Shown: in pieces, positions 28,101-35,827 of the stretch | Numbering within the stretch: the first letter of the stretch is position 1 | Layout: every line of letters starts with the position of its first letter | Assembly: GCA_902464485.1 (NCBI GenBank) | Contig: CABQJJ010000001.1 | Location: 62,001 to 126,000 of the forward strand | Direction: 5' to 3' | DNA from: an uncultured Collinsella sp. | GTDB lineage: Bacteria > Actinomycetota > Coriobacteriia > Coriobacteriales > Coriobacteriaceae | DNA length: 64,000 nt | Notes under the pieces: generated by a model | Seen by the model: only the letters and a program-made list of their open reading frames with translations | The model's database searches: none | Told to the model about the DNA's origin: nothing | Position numbers and translations under genes: made by a program

Positions 28101-28593
28101 CGTGCACGGCGCACTCGACGGCGGGCATCGCATCCTGTTGTTCAGCCAGTTTACGGGTATGCTCGATATCATCGGCAAGCGCTTGACCAAGGAGGACATC
28201 GCCTTCCTTAAGCTCACGGGCGCTTCGTCTAAGGAGAGCCGTGCCAAGATGGTCGCGCAGTTCCAAGCGGGCGAGGTTCCGGTCTTTTTGATTTCGCTCA
28301 AGGCGGGCGGCGTGGGCCTTAACCTGACGGCAGCCGACGTGGTCATCCACTACGACCCGTGGTGGAACGTGGCCGCGCAGGACCAGGCGACTGACCGCGC
28401 GCATCGTATTGGCCAGCAACATACCGTGACCGTGTACAAGCTCATCGCCAAGGACACGATCGAGGAGCGCATTATGCAGATGCAGGAGTCCAAGCGCGAC
28501 CTGGTCAACAGTGTGCTCGGCGGCGACGGCATCTCGTCGGCGCTGTTTACCCGCGAAGATGTTCTGGCGTTGCTGGGCGGCGACGGGCGCTAA
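25129..28593 (+). CDS. SWIM zinc finger-SNF2 family helicase
   Basis: 1154 aa. ATG 25129 is placed by TTGGAGGAA; a GTG at 25111 lies before that site. N-terminal SWIM zinc finger: CDCPAAYRYPGMCKH near 84-98. The middle has a bacterial SNF2-associated region. The C-terminal SNF2 ATPase has DDMGLGKTLQ (~720), VLDEAQYIKN (DEAQ box, ~819), LTGTPIENRL (~850), and helicase C motifs SLKAGGVGLNLT (~1060) and ATDRAHRIGQ (~1086). RapA/Snf2-type proteins remodel protein-DNA complexes or RNA polymerase; the target is unknown. The hairpin at 28617-28654 ends the transcript. Confidence 0.92.
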   Translation: MAQGTFVQALRKEAALSGTFMKGRSLMLNGAVLSIEDSGSRFSKNVTVEGSVRGSRGDLYKTHVALDMDEHEVIDYDCDCPAAYRYPGMCKHAIATALAYLDASGAEPVEGLRTPVRTFTAQPKQPARAASAAPAVNPNFPFPAPVPTSPSLMAALSDLSDVRMDELASMRRKLAGAVDPGAPKAALEPSLVPYYNPLFADRFSWALEFRIRCGSVSYVVKDIDGMADAYVRGGTFSYGKKLTFPHVPEAFDDVSVQLLDLVATTVAYLGDITSSRSASYDFARSGFVAERQLPLSEHDIVYVLDLLRGRTISFEPAWSRGTTAHRAYDVAVEPAPQGEGEAPAKRPPLLAAKIAPAVGGSYDLRLPADMYCFASGDAAYLVDTRRARRTDTAFAQHAAPFLSHLLPCRTPVHIAADQVGEFCRMALPVLRDYTDLTAPAVLDAVAPEASFHFEIGVDDGLVNCKITVFYGDWSANLFSLGTPGSSFEEQRPGVPPRDVVAEFRVMDTAALYFDFYEGGLAFEERDDESLFCLLTEGLAALSELGEVMLSDRLRQVSVRPAPKLSVRATVKSNLLDVELGASGLSAADLAIYLDSYKRHQTFARLTSGDIIRLDEGARAAFGLAEDLGVDAVDLLDGVSLPASSTLFVDSMLARTPALEADRDAAFRRTVERLDTLGKMDFTVPVSLKATLRGYQVDGYQWLGSLEHLGLGGILADDMGLGKTLQMIAHILARVEAGDAKPTLVVCPASLVYNWTAELERFAPSLDVCAIVGAKAQRRVQIAGVAEHNVVVTSYDLMRRDIDEYVEQDFARVVLDEAQYIKNPLTQVARAAKRLPAGVRFALTGTPIENRLSELWSIFDFLMPGLLGTRDSFAKRFESPVEHAEGDSAARLQALVSPFVLRRVKEDVVADLPEKIEDTVMAQLTGEQRKLYLANQDRIAQQVQHREASEFKKDKLKVLAELTKLRQICCDPRLHYEDYKAGSAKLDTCMELVHGALDGGHRILLFSQFTGMLDIIGKRLTKEDIAFLKLTGASSKESRAKMVAQFQAGEVPVFLISLKAGGVGLNLTAADVVIHYDPWWNVAAQDQATDRAHRIGQQHTVTVYKLIAKDTIEERIMQMQESKRDLVNSVLGGDGISSALFTREDVLALLGGDGR

Positions 28594-28616
28594 CCTGCGC
28601 GCGCTGATGCGTGACA

Positions 28617-28654
28617 AGCCGGGCGCTCGGAATTGCCGGAGCGCCCTGGCTTTT
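28617..28654 (+). terminator. Rho-independent terminator after the SNF2 gene
   Basis: GGGCGCTC / GAGCGCCC core stem extended by AGCC/TGGC, then TTTT. Confidence 0.8.
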
Positions 28655-28759
28655 GCCGAGTCCCTCGATATGTGTTCATTTGCCATGCCGTGGATGGTTC
28701 GCCTGCCTTTGGGCATAAGAACCATCGAGAACATTGGCACATCAGCAAAGGAGAGCATC

Positions 28760-29122
28760 ATGGCGAAATTCTTTAAGGACCCCGATGGCAAGCTTATCGC
28801 CGCCCTTGGCGACGACGTTGCGGCCCCTGCCGGCTGCACGGAGCTGACCGCGAACACCGAGGACGCGGCGCACGAAAAGCACGTGCCCGTCGTCGAGATC
28901 GAGCGCGACGGTCACGTGATCCGCGCACGCGTGGGCTCGGTCGAGCACCCCAGCCTGCCCGAACACTATATTGAGTGGATTGCCCTTGAGGCCGAGGGCC
29001 GTCTGGAGGTCCATTACCTCCAGCCCGGCATGAAGCCCACGACGTTTTTTGCCGGTGGCTCCAAGACCGGTACCGTCTATGCCTATTGCAACCTGCACGG
29101 GCTGTGGTCCGCGACGTTCTAG
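28760..29122 (+). CDS. Desulfoferrodoxin-type superoxide reductase
   Basis: 120 aa. ATG 28760 follows AAAGGAGAG. The Fe(His)4Cys site is visible: HEKHVPVVEI (Glu/His), VEHPSLPEHYIEW (two His) and YAYCNLHGLW (Cys and last His). The enzyme reduces superoxide to peroxide in anaerobes without making oxygen. The N-terminal ~35 residues keep the length of a desulforedoxin domain but lack its CxxC...CC iron site (only one Cys), so only the catalytic iron is expected. A terminator follows. Confidence 0.88.
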   Translation: MAKFFKDPDGKLIAALGDDVAAPAGCTELTANTEDAAHEKHVPVVEIERDGHVIRARVGSVEHPSLPEHYIEWIALEAEGRLEVHYLQPGMKPTTFFAGGSKTGTVYAYCNLHGLWSATF

Positions 29123-29168
29123 GAGCGCGCCCCCGCTCGGGGTATCATAGCTAGCATATGCACATGCG

Positions 29169-29200
29169 AGCGCCGACTGCATCATGCGGCCGGCGCTTTT
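29169..29200 (+). terminator. Terminator after the superoxide reductase gene
   Basis: AGCGCCG / CGGCGCT stem followed by TTTT, with a loop that can pair further. Confidence 0.7.
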
Positions 29201-29239
29201 ACTACGACAACGATGGTTTACGACGGAAAGGGCTGAGCC

Positions 29240-31225
29240 ATGAAGCTCGCACTTGCACAGATCGATATGCGCCTGGGTGATATTGAGGGCATTTGCGGTC
29301 GCATCGAGGACCAAGCCCGTTTGGCCCACGAGCGCGGGGCGCGCGTGCTGTGCGTCCCGGCTCCGCTCTTTTTGGGTGCTCTGCCCGGCGGCCTGGTGGG
29401 TGCTGCCGACTTTGAGCACGACATGCTGACAGGCCTGACCGGTGTTGCCGAGCGTATCCAAGAACTCGATATGATCTGCATCGTGCCCGCGGCGGTTTCG
29501 TTTGAGGGCCAGCCCCTGCTCGACTACATGATGCTCAAGGACGGCCATGTGGTGCCGGCCCGTTCGAGCATTGCCCTGCAGCGCGGTGGGAACGGCGATG
29601 CCCGTTGGGCGCCGCCGGTCTTCGACGTGGACGGCGTGCGTATCGCCGTGATCTTCGACTTGGACCGCGAGCTCGAGATGCTGCCGACCGGCGTCGACCT
29701 TATCGCCTATTTTCAGTTCAACGCGTTTGATATGACCGACCGCGAGACGGCCGCCATTGCCGCCGTTCGCAGCGGTGCCTACCGCAAGATTGCGTCCAAG
29801 CGCAGCGTATGGTTTGCCTGCATGGCGCCGGTCGGTGCCTATGACGAGTCGGTGTATACCGGCGGGTCGTTTGTACTCGACGACTGCGGCCGCGTGGTGG
29901 CCCAGGCCCCGTGCTTTGAGGAGAGTCTGCTGGTCCAGGAGATACAGCGCGGCATGATGCTCGACGCCTTGGAGGACCATGAGCTCCCCGAGTTTCGCTC
30001 CGAGGAGTGGCTGTGGCAGGCACTGGTGCTCGCCGTGCGCGACAATGCCCGCGCCCGCGGTGCGTCGCGTGCCGTGGTGGCGCTCGAGGGCGATTTGCCG
30101 TCGTCCCTACTCACGGCACTTGCCGTCGATGCCCTGGGTCCGCGCAATGTGATCGGCCTGGTGCTGGGGCGCAATCGCATCTTTACGCCGGCCCAGGAAG
30201 AGACTGAGGCCGCCCGTTGCGCCGCCGTGCGCGCGCTTGCCGAGCGTCTGCACATTCGCACGGTTGAGCGCGATGCGCCGGATGCGGCGCGCGTACTCGA
30301 CCGCGATGTGTCGGCGGGCGATGCCGAGCGCCTGCGTTCGCGTACGTTGGGCCTGATGCTCGAGGACACGGCGCTCGAGCTGGGTGCGATGGCGTTGAGC
30401 CCGCTTTCCAAGACCGAGTACGCGTTGGCGGCGCCCGCGCTGTCCGGCGGCTACCAGGGCGATTTTGCGCCCTTTGGCGATGTGTATCTGTCGACGCTTG
30501 AGTTTGTGGCGCGCGTGCGCAACCGCGCCTCTGCCGTGGTGCCGCAGGAACTCGTGACGCTCAACGCAGTAGAGGATTGCATGGAGCGCGTGCTGGCAAG
30601 GGCACTTTCGACGCTCGACGGTCCGGTCGATATGCTCGATCGCGCGGCGCAGCTGCTTGGCGGGCTTGAGCCAGGCGAGGTCGACGGCGCGCTCGAGTCG
30701 CACGTAGATCGCAATCGTCCGTTCGACGACATTCCCATGGCGGCCGGCAAGCCCGAGGCCTGCTCGCTGTTGCTGATGCTCGTGCGTCAAGGTGAGGCCG
30801 CCCGCCGCATGCTGCCGACGGCGCCGATCGTCTCGGCCCGTTCGTTTGTCGAGCGCGCTTGGCCGTACATGCTTGCCTGGTCCGACCTAGGGCTGAGCGG
30901 CAAGGAACGCATGACGGTCGAATCGCTTGCCCGCGATGAGGTCCGGCGATTTGACGAAAACGATAGCAGCGAGCGCATGCGTGGCGAGATGATGGGCATC
31001 TTGGGTGAGCTGCTGGGTATTTCGCCCGAGCAGATGGAAGAGCTACAGTCCGAGGATGGCCAGCGTCGCCTGCATGAGGGCATGAAAAAGTTTGAGGGCG
31101 AGGTCCAGGACGCCATCGAAAAGATGATGGGCGGTCAGGGCGGACCGCAGGGCGGGCCCCAGGGCACGCCGATGCCGCAGCCGCCGGTGGATCCGAGACA
31201 GTTCCCGTTCTTTAGCCAGAACTAA
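29240..31225 (+). CDS. NAD+ synthetase-like protein, catalytic residues lost (pseudoenzyme)
   Basis: 661 aa. Overall layout copies glutamine-dependent NadE: an N-terminal nitrilase-like domain (~1-255; starts MKLALAQIDMRLGDI), then an NAD-synthase-like domain (~256-560). Yet each catalytic motif is altered. The nitrilase Glu position reads VPAPLFLG (Ala at ~41), the Lys region reads ARSSIALQRG, and the Cys position reads AVIFDLDRE (Phe at ~138). The SGGxDSS ATP loop is VALEGDLPSSLL near 280. A Gly/Pro/Gln-rich tail (~630-661) is extra. It may be a scaffold or regulator rather than an enzyme. ATG 29240 follows GGAAAGGGCTGAGCC. Homology is clear; function unknown. Confidence 0.75.
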   Translation: MKLALAQIDMRLGDIEGICGRIEDQARLAHERGARVLCVPAPLFLGALPGGLVGAADFEHDMLTGLTGVAERIQELDMICIVPAAVSFEGQPLLDYMMLKDGHVVPARSSIALQRGGNGDARWAPPVFDVDGVRIAVIFDLDRELEMLPTGVDLIAYFQFNAFDMTDRETAAIAAVRSGAYRKIASKRSVWFACMAPVGAYDESVYTGGSFVLDDCGRVVAQAPCFEESLLVQEIQRGMMLDALEDHELPEFRSEEWLWQALVLAVRDNARARGASRAVVALEGDLPSSLLTALAVDALGPRNVIGLVLGRNRIFTPAQEETEAARCAAVRALAERLHIRTVERDAPDAARVLDRDVSAGDAERLRSRTLGLMLEDTALELGAMALSPLSKTEYALAAPALSGGYQGDFAPFGDVYLSTLEFVARVRNRASAVVPQELVTLNAVEDCMERVLARALSTLDGPVDMLDRAAQLLGGLEPGEVDGALESHVDRNRPFDDIPMAAGKPEACSLLLMLVRQGEAARRMLPTAPIVSARSFVERAWPYMLAWSDLGLSGKERMTVESLARDEVRRFDENDSSERMRGEMMGILGELLGISPEQMEELQSEDGQRRLHEGMKKFEGEVQDAIEKMMGGQGGPQGGPQGTPMPQPPVDPRQFPFFSQN

Positions 31226-31365
31226 ACTGGGGATTGGATTCGCTTTCAACCCCCCCCATACTTCAACTAAGCATCTTGGCCCCGTTGTGTTATTCTAGAA
31301 CAGACGTTCGTGAATAGTGCGCGGGGCCTTGTCTTGCGCCGTACTTGTGGCGAGGGGAGGTTGGC

Positions 31366-31887
31366 TTGGTCATTTTGGGTATCGACCCCGGTTTGGCCCA
31401 TACGGGCTGGGGGATTATCGAGGAGCGGCGCGGCGAGGTTCGCTGCCGTGCCTACGGTTGTATCGAGACCAGCGCGGGCAGTCCGCTCGCGGTGCGCCTG
31501 TCGCATATCGCCCGCGATCTCAAGGGTGTCGTGGAGCGTTATCGACCCGATACCGCTGCTATCGAGAGCATTTACTTTGGCGCCAACGTTCGCTCGGCCA
31601 TCCCTACGGCGCATGCCCGCGGTGCCGCACTCGTGGCGCTTTCGGAATGTGCACTCGAGATTGGCGAGTACACGCCTATGCAGATTAAGCAGGCTGTTGT
31701 GGGCACCGGCGCCGCGGACAAACGACAGGTCGCGTATATGGTTCGTACGCTCACGCAGCTCGATCACGACCCGCATCCCGACCATGCCGCCGATGCCTTG
31801 GCCTGCGCTATCTGTCACGTTAACCTCAGCCGCACCCGCGCCCTTACCGGCGGCGAGTTCTATCAACAGAGAGGAACCGGATACTGA
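31366..31887 (+). CDS. ruvC: Holliday junction resolvase RuvC
   Basis: 173 aa, the same length as E. coli RuvC, if started at TTG 31366, which has GGGGAGG five bases before it; an earlier TTG at 31345 does not. Catalytic acids are visible: GIDPGLAHTGWG (first Asp), AAIESIYFG (Glu) and HPDHAADALA (Asp pair). It cuts Holliday junctions as a dimer with RuvAB. The last base overlaps the ruvA start (TGATG), indicating an operon ruvC-ruvA-ruvB. Confidence 0.95.
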   Translation: MVILGIDPGLAHTGWGIIEERRGEVRCRAYGCIETSAGSPLAVRLSHIARDLKGVVERYRPDTAAIESIYFGANVRSAIPTAHARGAALVALSECALEIGEYTPMQIKQAVVGTGAADKRQVAYMVRTLTQLDHDPHPDHAADALACAICHVNLSRTRALTGGEFYQQRGTGY

Positions 31888-32507
31888 TGATCTCCCAGCT
31901 CCATGGAACGCTTGTCGAGGCCACGATGAGCTCGGCCGTCGTCGATGTATCGGGCGTGGGCTTTGAGCTCGGCATCTCGGGCAGCACTGCCGCCACGCTG
32001 CCTACGCCCGGCGGCGAGGTGCGCCTTTATACCCGTATGCAGGTGCGCGAGGACGCCATGACGCTCTTTGGCTTTGCCTCCAAGGACGAGCGCACGATGT
32101 TCGATCGGCTCGTGTCCGTCTCGGGTGTCGGTCCGCGCCTGGCACTTGCCGTGCTTTCCACCTATACCGTGGGACAGCTGTATTCCCTGGTGATGGCCGA
32201 GGATGACAAAGGCATGGCCAAGGTGCCGGGTGTGGGCAAAAAGACCGCGCAGCGTCTCATCTTGGAACTCAAGAGCACTTTTGCCAAGGACAAGGGCTTT
32301 GTGCCGGTCGACGTGATTCCCGGCCAGGTTTCGATGCCGGTTCCCGCCGCCGCTCCTTCGGCGATCGATGATGCCCGCGCGGCGCTCCTTTCCATGGGCT
32401 TTAGCCCGCAGGAGACCGATGTTGCTCTGAGCGGGTATGATGGGCAGAATATGCGTGTCGAGGATCTGCTCGGCGCGGCGCTTAAGCGACTTGGAATGGA
32501 TGCGTGA
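31887..32507 (+). CDS. ruvA: Holliday junction DNA helicase subunit RuvA
   Basis: 206 aa. OB domain at the N terminus (MISQLHGTLVE), two helix-hairpin-helix motifs (VSGVGPRLALAVLS near 78-91 and VPGVGKKTAQRLILEL near 113-128), then a flexible linker and the C-terminal UBA-like domain III (ARAALLSMGFSPQETDVAL), which contacts RuvB. It binds four-way junctions as a tetramer. Translationally coupled on both sides: overlaps ruvC and ruvB stop/start codons. Confidence 0.95.
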   Translation: MISQLHGTLVEATMSSAVVDVSGVGFELGISGSTAATLPTPGGEVRLYTRMQVREDAMTLFGFASKDERTMFDRLVSVSGVGPRLALAVLSTYTVGQLYSLVMAEDDKGMAKVPGVGKKTAQRLILELKSTFAKDKGFVPVDVIPGQVSMPVPAAAPSAIDDARAALLSMGFSPQETDVALSGYDGQNMRVEDLLGAALKRLGMDA

Positions 32508-33574
32508 TGTGGGAAGCCGATGACTCTCAGGACCTGTGGGCGACGCCCGGCAACTCGCCGGCGGCATCCATGGCGCATGGCGAGCGTATGGTGGGTTCGG
32601 AGCTGACGCCCGAGGACCTCGATGTCGACCGTACCCTGCGCCCTCAGCGCCTGGATGACTACTGCGGCCAGGAGCACATCAAACAGAGCCTTCGCGTGCT
32701 GATCGAGGCGGCGCAGAGCCGCGGCGAGACGCTCGACCACGTGATCTTCTCGGGCCCTCCGGGCCTGGGCAAGACCACGCTGGCTACCGTTATCGCCAAC
32801 GAGCTGGGCGCTCAGATCAAGACTACGAGTGGTCCGGCCATCGCGCGTACCGGTGACCTGGCGGCAATCCTCACTAATCTTCAGCCGGGTGACGTGCTGT
32901 TTATTGACGAGATCCATCGTCTGAACCGTTCGGTCGAGGAAGTCCTGTATCCCGCCATGGAGGACTTTGCGCTCGATATCGTGATCGGTAAAGGCCCGGC
33001 CGCACGTTCGATTCGCCTGGATATCCCCAAGTTTACGCTGGTGGCGGCAACGACCCGTTCGGGCATGCTGACCGGCCCGCTGCGCGATCGCTTTGGCATC
33101 TCGTATCGCTTGGATTACTACACCGTCGAGGAGCTCGCCCAGATCGTGACGCGCTCGGCAACCATCCTGGGCGTGACGATTGACCATCCGAGCGCGCTCG
33201 AGATCGGCTCGCGCTCGCGTGGTACGCCGCGCTTGGCCAACCGTCTGCTCAAACGCGTGCGCGACTATGCGCAGGTGCGCGGCAACGGTCCCATTGAGCT
33301 CGATATTTGCCGTCAGGCACTCGAGTTCTTTGAGATTGACGAGCTCGGCTTGGACTGGATGGACATTCGCATCTTGGAGACGCTTGCCAAGACGTTCTCC
33401 GGCCGTGCCGTGGGACTTACGACCCTTGCCAGCGCGGTGGGCGAGGACCCGGGTACGCTCGAGGATGTCTACGAACCCTATCTGCTGCAGTGCGGGTTGA
33501 TGATCCGCACACCCCAGGGCCGTCAGGCAACGCTTCGCACCTTTGAGCATTTGGGTATCGAGCCAGCCGTTTAG
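32507..33574 (+). CDS. ruvB: Holliday junction branch-migration ATPase RuvB
   Basis: 355 aa from ATG 32507, which shares bases with the ruvA stop (an in-frame GTG lies just before at 32504). Walker A GPPGLGKTT near 87, Walker B LFIDEIHRL near 131, sensor AATTRSGML and arginine finger region GPLRDRFG near 190. The winged-helix domain ends the protein. Hexameric motor that drives branch migration with RuvA. Confidence 0.96.
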   Translation: MWEADDSQDLWATPGNSPAASMAHGERMVGSELTPEDLDVDRTLRPQRLDDYCGQEHIKQSLRVLIEAAQSRGETLDHVIFSGPPGLGKTTLATVIANELGAQIKTTSGPAIARTGDLAAILTNLQPGDVLFIDEIHRLNRSVEEVLYPAMEDFALDIVIGKGPAARSIRLDIPKFTLVAATTRSGMLTGPLRDRFGISYRLDYYTVEELAQIVTRSATILGVTIDHPSALEIGSRSRGTPRLANRLLKRVRDYAQVRGNGPIELDICRQALEFFEIDELGLDWMDIRILETLAKTFSGRAVGLTTLASAVGEDPGTLEDVYEPYLLQCGLMIRTPQGRQATLRTFEHLGIEPAV

Positions 33575-33720
33575 AGACGGGTTTGTTTTGGCTGGTCTGT
33601 AGGCTATCGCTGGGCATCGGGTAATCATATCGCCGTTCGTCGGTTACGGGCGTTTTACTATTGCGCGCGCGTGCTATGCTGGATTGGTCTTTTTCTCATC
33701 CGGTAACGAAAGGACCGCCC

Positions 33721-35388
33721 ATGCCTACTGACATCGAAATCGCACGTTCTGTTACGCCGCTGCCTATTACCGAGGTGGCCAAGAACGCCGGCGTCGACGT
33801 TAAGCATCTGATTCCGTACGGCTTCGACAAGGCTAAGGTCGACTATTCCCTGCTCAACGAGCCGACCGACCACCAGGCCAAGCTTGTCCTCGTGACCGCT
33901 ATCAATCCCACGCCCGCAGGCGAGGGCAAGACCACCACGACCATCGGCCTGGCCGACGGCCTGCGTCGTCGCGGCGTCAAGAGCGCCGTGGCCCTGCGCG
34001 AGCCTTCGCTCGGTCCCGTCTTTGGCGTCAAGGGCGGTGCCGCTGGTGGCGGCTGGGCGCAGGTCATCCCCATGGAGGACATCAACCTGCACTTTACAGG
34101 CGACTTCCATGCCATCGGTGCCGCCAACAACCTGCTGGCTGCCATGCTCGACAACCATATTCAGCAGGGTAACCAGCTCGGTATCGACGTTAAGCGCATC
34201 ACCTGGAAGCGCGTCGTCGACATGAACGATCGCCAGCTGCGTCACGTCATCGACGGTATTGGCGGCAAGGCCCAGGGCGTGCCGCGAGAGGACGGCTTCG
34301 ATATCACCGTTGCCTCCGAGGTCATGGCGATCTTGTGCCTGTCCACGAGCATCAACGATCTTAAGGAGCGCTTGGGCGAGATTGTTGTCGGCTACAGCTA
34401 TGCCGGCGAGCCCGTCCGCGCGCGCGACCTTAAGGCCCAGGGAGCTATGGCCGCACTGCTCAAGGATGCGCTCAAGCCCAATCTGGTGCAGACGCTCGAG
34501 GGTACGCCCGCGTTTGTCCACGGCGGCCCCTTCGCCAACATCGCCCACGGCTGCAACTCCATCATGGCAACGCGTATGGCCATGCGTTTTGGCGATGTCG
34601 CCATTACCGAGGCCGGCTTTGGTGCCGACCTGGGTGCCGAGAAGTTCCTCGACATCAAGTGCCGTATGACGGGCGTTCGCCCCAGCGCCGTCGTGATTGT
34701 CGCTACTGCCCGTGCGCTTAAGTACAACGGCGGCGTTGCCAAGGCCGATCTTAATGACGAGAACCTTGAGGCCCTCAAGGCCGGCATGCCCAACCTGCTG
34801 CGCCACGTCGACAACATCCAGAATGTCTACGGTCTGCCCTGCGTGGTCGCCATCAACCGCTTCCCGACGGACACCGAGGCAGAACTTGCACTCATTGAGT
34901 CCGAGTGCCAGAAGCTGGGTGTCAATGTGAAGCTGTCCGAGGTCTGGGCCAGGGGTGGCGAGGGCGCACTCGACCTGGCCGATGAGGTCATGCGCCTGAT
35001 TGAGCAGCCGAGTGAGCTCAAGTTTGCCTACGAGGACGGCGCCGATGTGGCCGATGCCCTGGAGGCTGTTGCCACCAAGGTCTATCGCGCCGATGGCGTC
35101 GACTTTACCCCGGCTGCCAAGCGCCAGCTCGCCGAGCTGCGCGAGAACGGCTTTGGTAACCTGCCGGTGTGCGTGGCCAAGACGCAGTACAGCTTTAGCG
35201 ACAACGCCAAGGCCCTGGGCGCTCCCGAGGGCTTCCGCATCACCGTGCGCGAGCTCAAGGTTTCCGCCGGTGCCCACTTTGTGGTCGCGCTGACCGGCAG
35301 CGTCCTGACCATGCCGGGCCTGCCCAAGGTTCCCGCGGCCGAGAATATCGACGTCGACAACGACGGCAACATCACCGGCCTGTTCTAA
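33721..35388 (+). CDS. fhs: Formate-tetrahydrofolate ligase
   Basis: 555 aa, normal for Fhs. ATG 33721 follows GAAAGGACC. N terminus PTDIEIA and the P-loop PTPAGEGKTTTTIGLADGL near 62-80 bind ATP; REPSLGPVFGVKGGAAGGG near 97 and GNIAHGCNS-like segment (FANIAHGCNS near 275) are family signatures. It makes 10-formyl-THF from formate and ATP. fchA and folD, 15 kb downstream, provide the next two steps. Strong codon bias suggests high expression. Ends in a strong terminator. Confidence 0.96.
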   Translation: MPTDIEIARSVTPLPITEVAKNAGVDVKHLIPYGFDKAKVDYSLLNEPTDHQAKLVLVTAINPTPAGEGKTTTTIGLADGLRRRGVKSAVALREPSLGPVFGVKGGAAGGGWAQVIPMEDINLHFTGDFHAIGAANNLLAAMLDNHIQQGNQLGIDVKRITWKRVVDMNDRQLRHVIDGIGGKAQGVPREDGFDITVASEVMAILCLSTSINDLKERLGEIVVGYSYAGEPVRARDLKAQGAMAALLKDALKPNLVQTLEGTPAFVHGGPFANIAHGCNSIMATRMAMRFGDVAITEAGFGADLGAEKFLDIKCRMTGVRPSAVVIVATARALKYNGGVAKADLNDENLEALKAGMPNLLRHVDNIQNVYGLPCVVAINRFPTDTEAELALIESECQKLGVNVKLSEVWARGGEGALDLADEVMRLIEQPSELKFAYEDGADVADALEAVATKVYRADGVDFTPAAKRQLAELRENGFGNLPVCVAKTQYSFSDNAKALGAPEGFRITVRELKVSAGAHFVVALTGSVLTMPGLPKVPAAENIDVDNDGNITGLF

Positions 35389-35413
35389 GTCTGTTGCCCA
35401 TAACTGCCTGCTC

Positions 35414-35448
35414 GCCCCGCCGTGCCCACAAGGCCCGGCGGGGCTTTT
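35414..35448 (+). terminator. Rho-independent terminator after fhs
   Basis: GCCCCGCCG / CGGCGGGGC stem with TTTT following; similar to the terminator at 7056-7087. Confidence 0.88.
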
Positions 35449-35453
35449 GTTTT

Positions 35454-35690
35454 CTATCCGCGCTGAAGGCCGAAGAGTTTGGCGTTGCGCTCGGCGACCA
35501 TCATGTTGATGTCAGCGATTTCCATCTCGCCGTCAATGTAGGGCTGGTAGGTGCCGTATGGGTCGCCAGTCCCCAGGCTGCAACTGCCGCAGTTATCGCA
35601 GCTGCCGTTGCCGCAGCCGGCGAGTGCCAGCTTGATGATTTCCTCGCGTTCGGCACGCGTCGTGTCTTTGATGAGCTTGCTTTTTGCCAT
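35454..35690 (-). CDS. Small Cys-rich hypothetical protein
   Basis: 78 aa from ATG 35690 (GAGGAA upstream). A charged helix (TTRAEREEIIKLAL) leads into CGNGSCDNCGSC near 31-42, four cysteines in 12 residues, then a conserved-looking acidic C terminus. The spacing resembles a metal or cluster ligand set, but I do not recognise the family. It overlaps the fhs terminator region, with which it is convergent. Confidence 0.6.
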   Translation of the reverse strand: MAKSKLIKDTTRAEREEIIKLALAGCGNGSCDNCGSCSLGTGDPYGTYQPYIDGEMEIADINMMVAERNAKLFGLQRG

Positions 35691-35827
35691 GACGTTCCTC
35701 GATTCGCTTGTTGCCACCTGTCGCGCATGTCTTGTAGATACCGACTGGCTCTGCCCATCATAGGCTTTTGCGCGGGTAGAATGCATGGATAACTTGATGC
35801 TTGCAAGCGACGGAAAGGAAACGTTGC

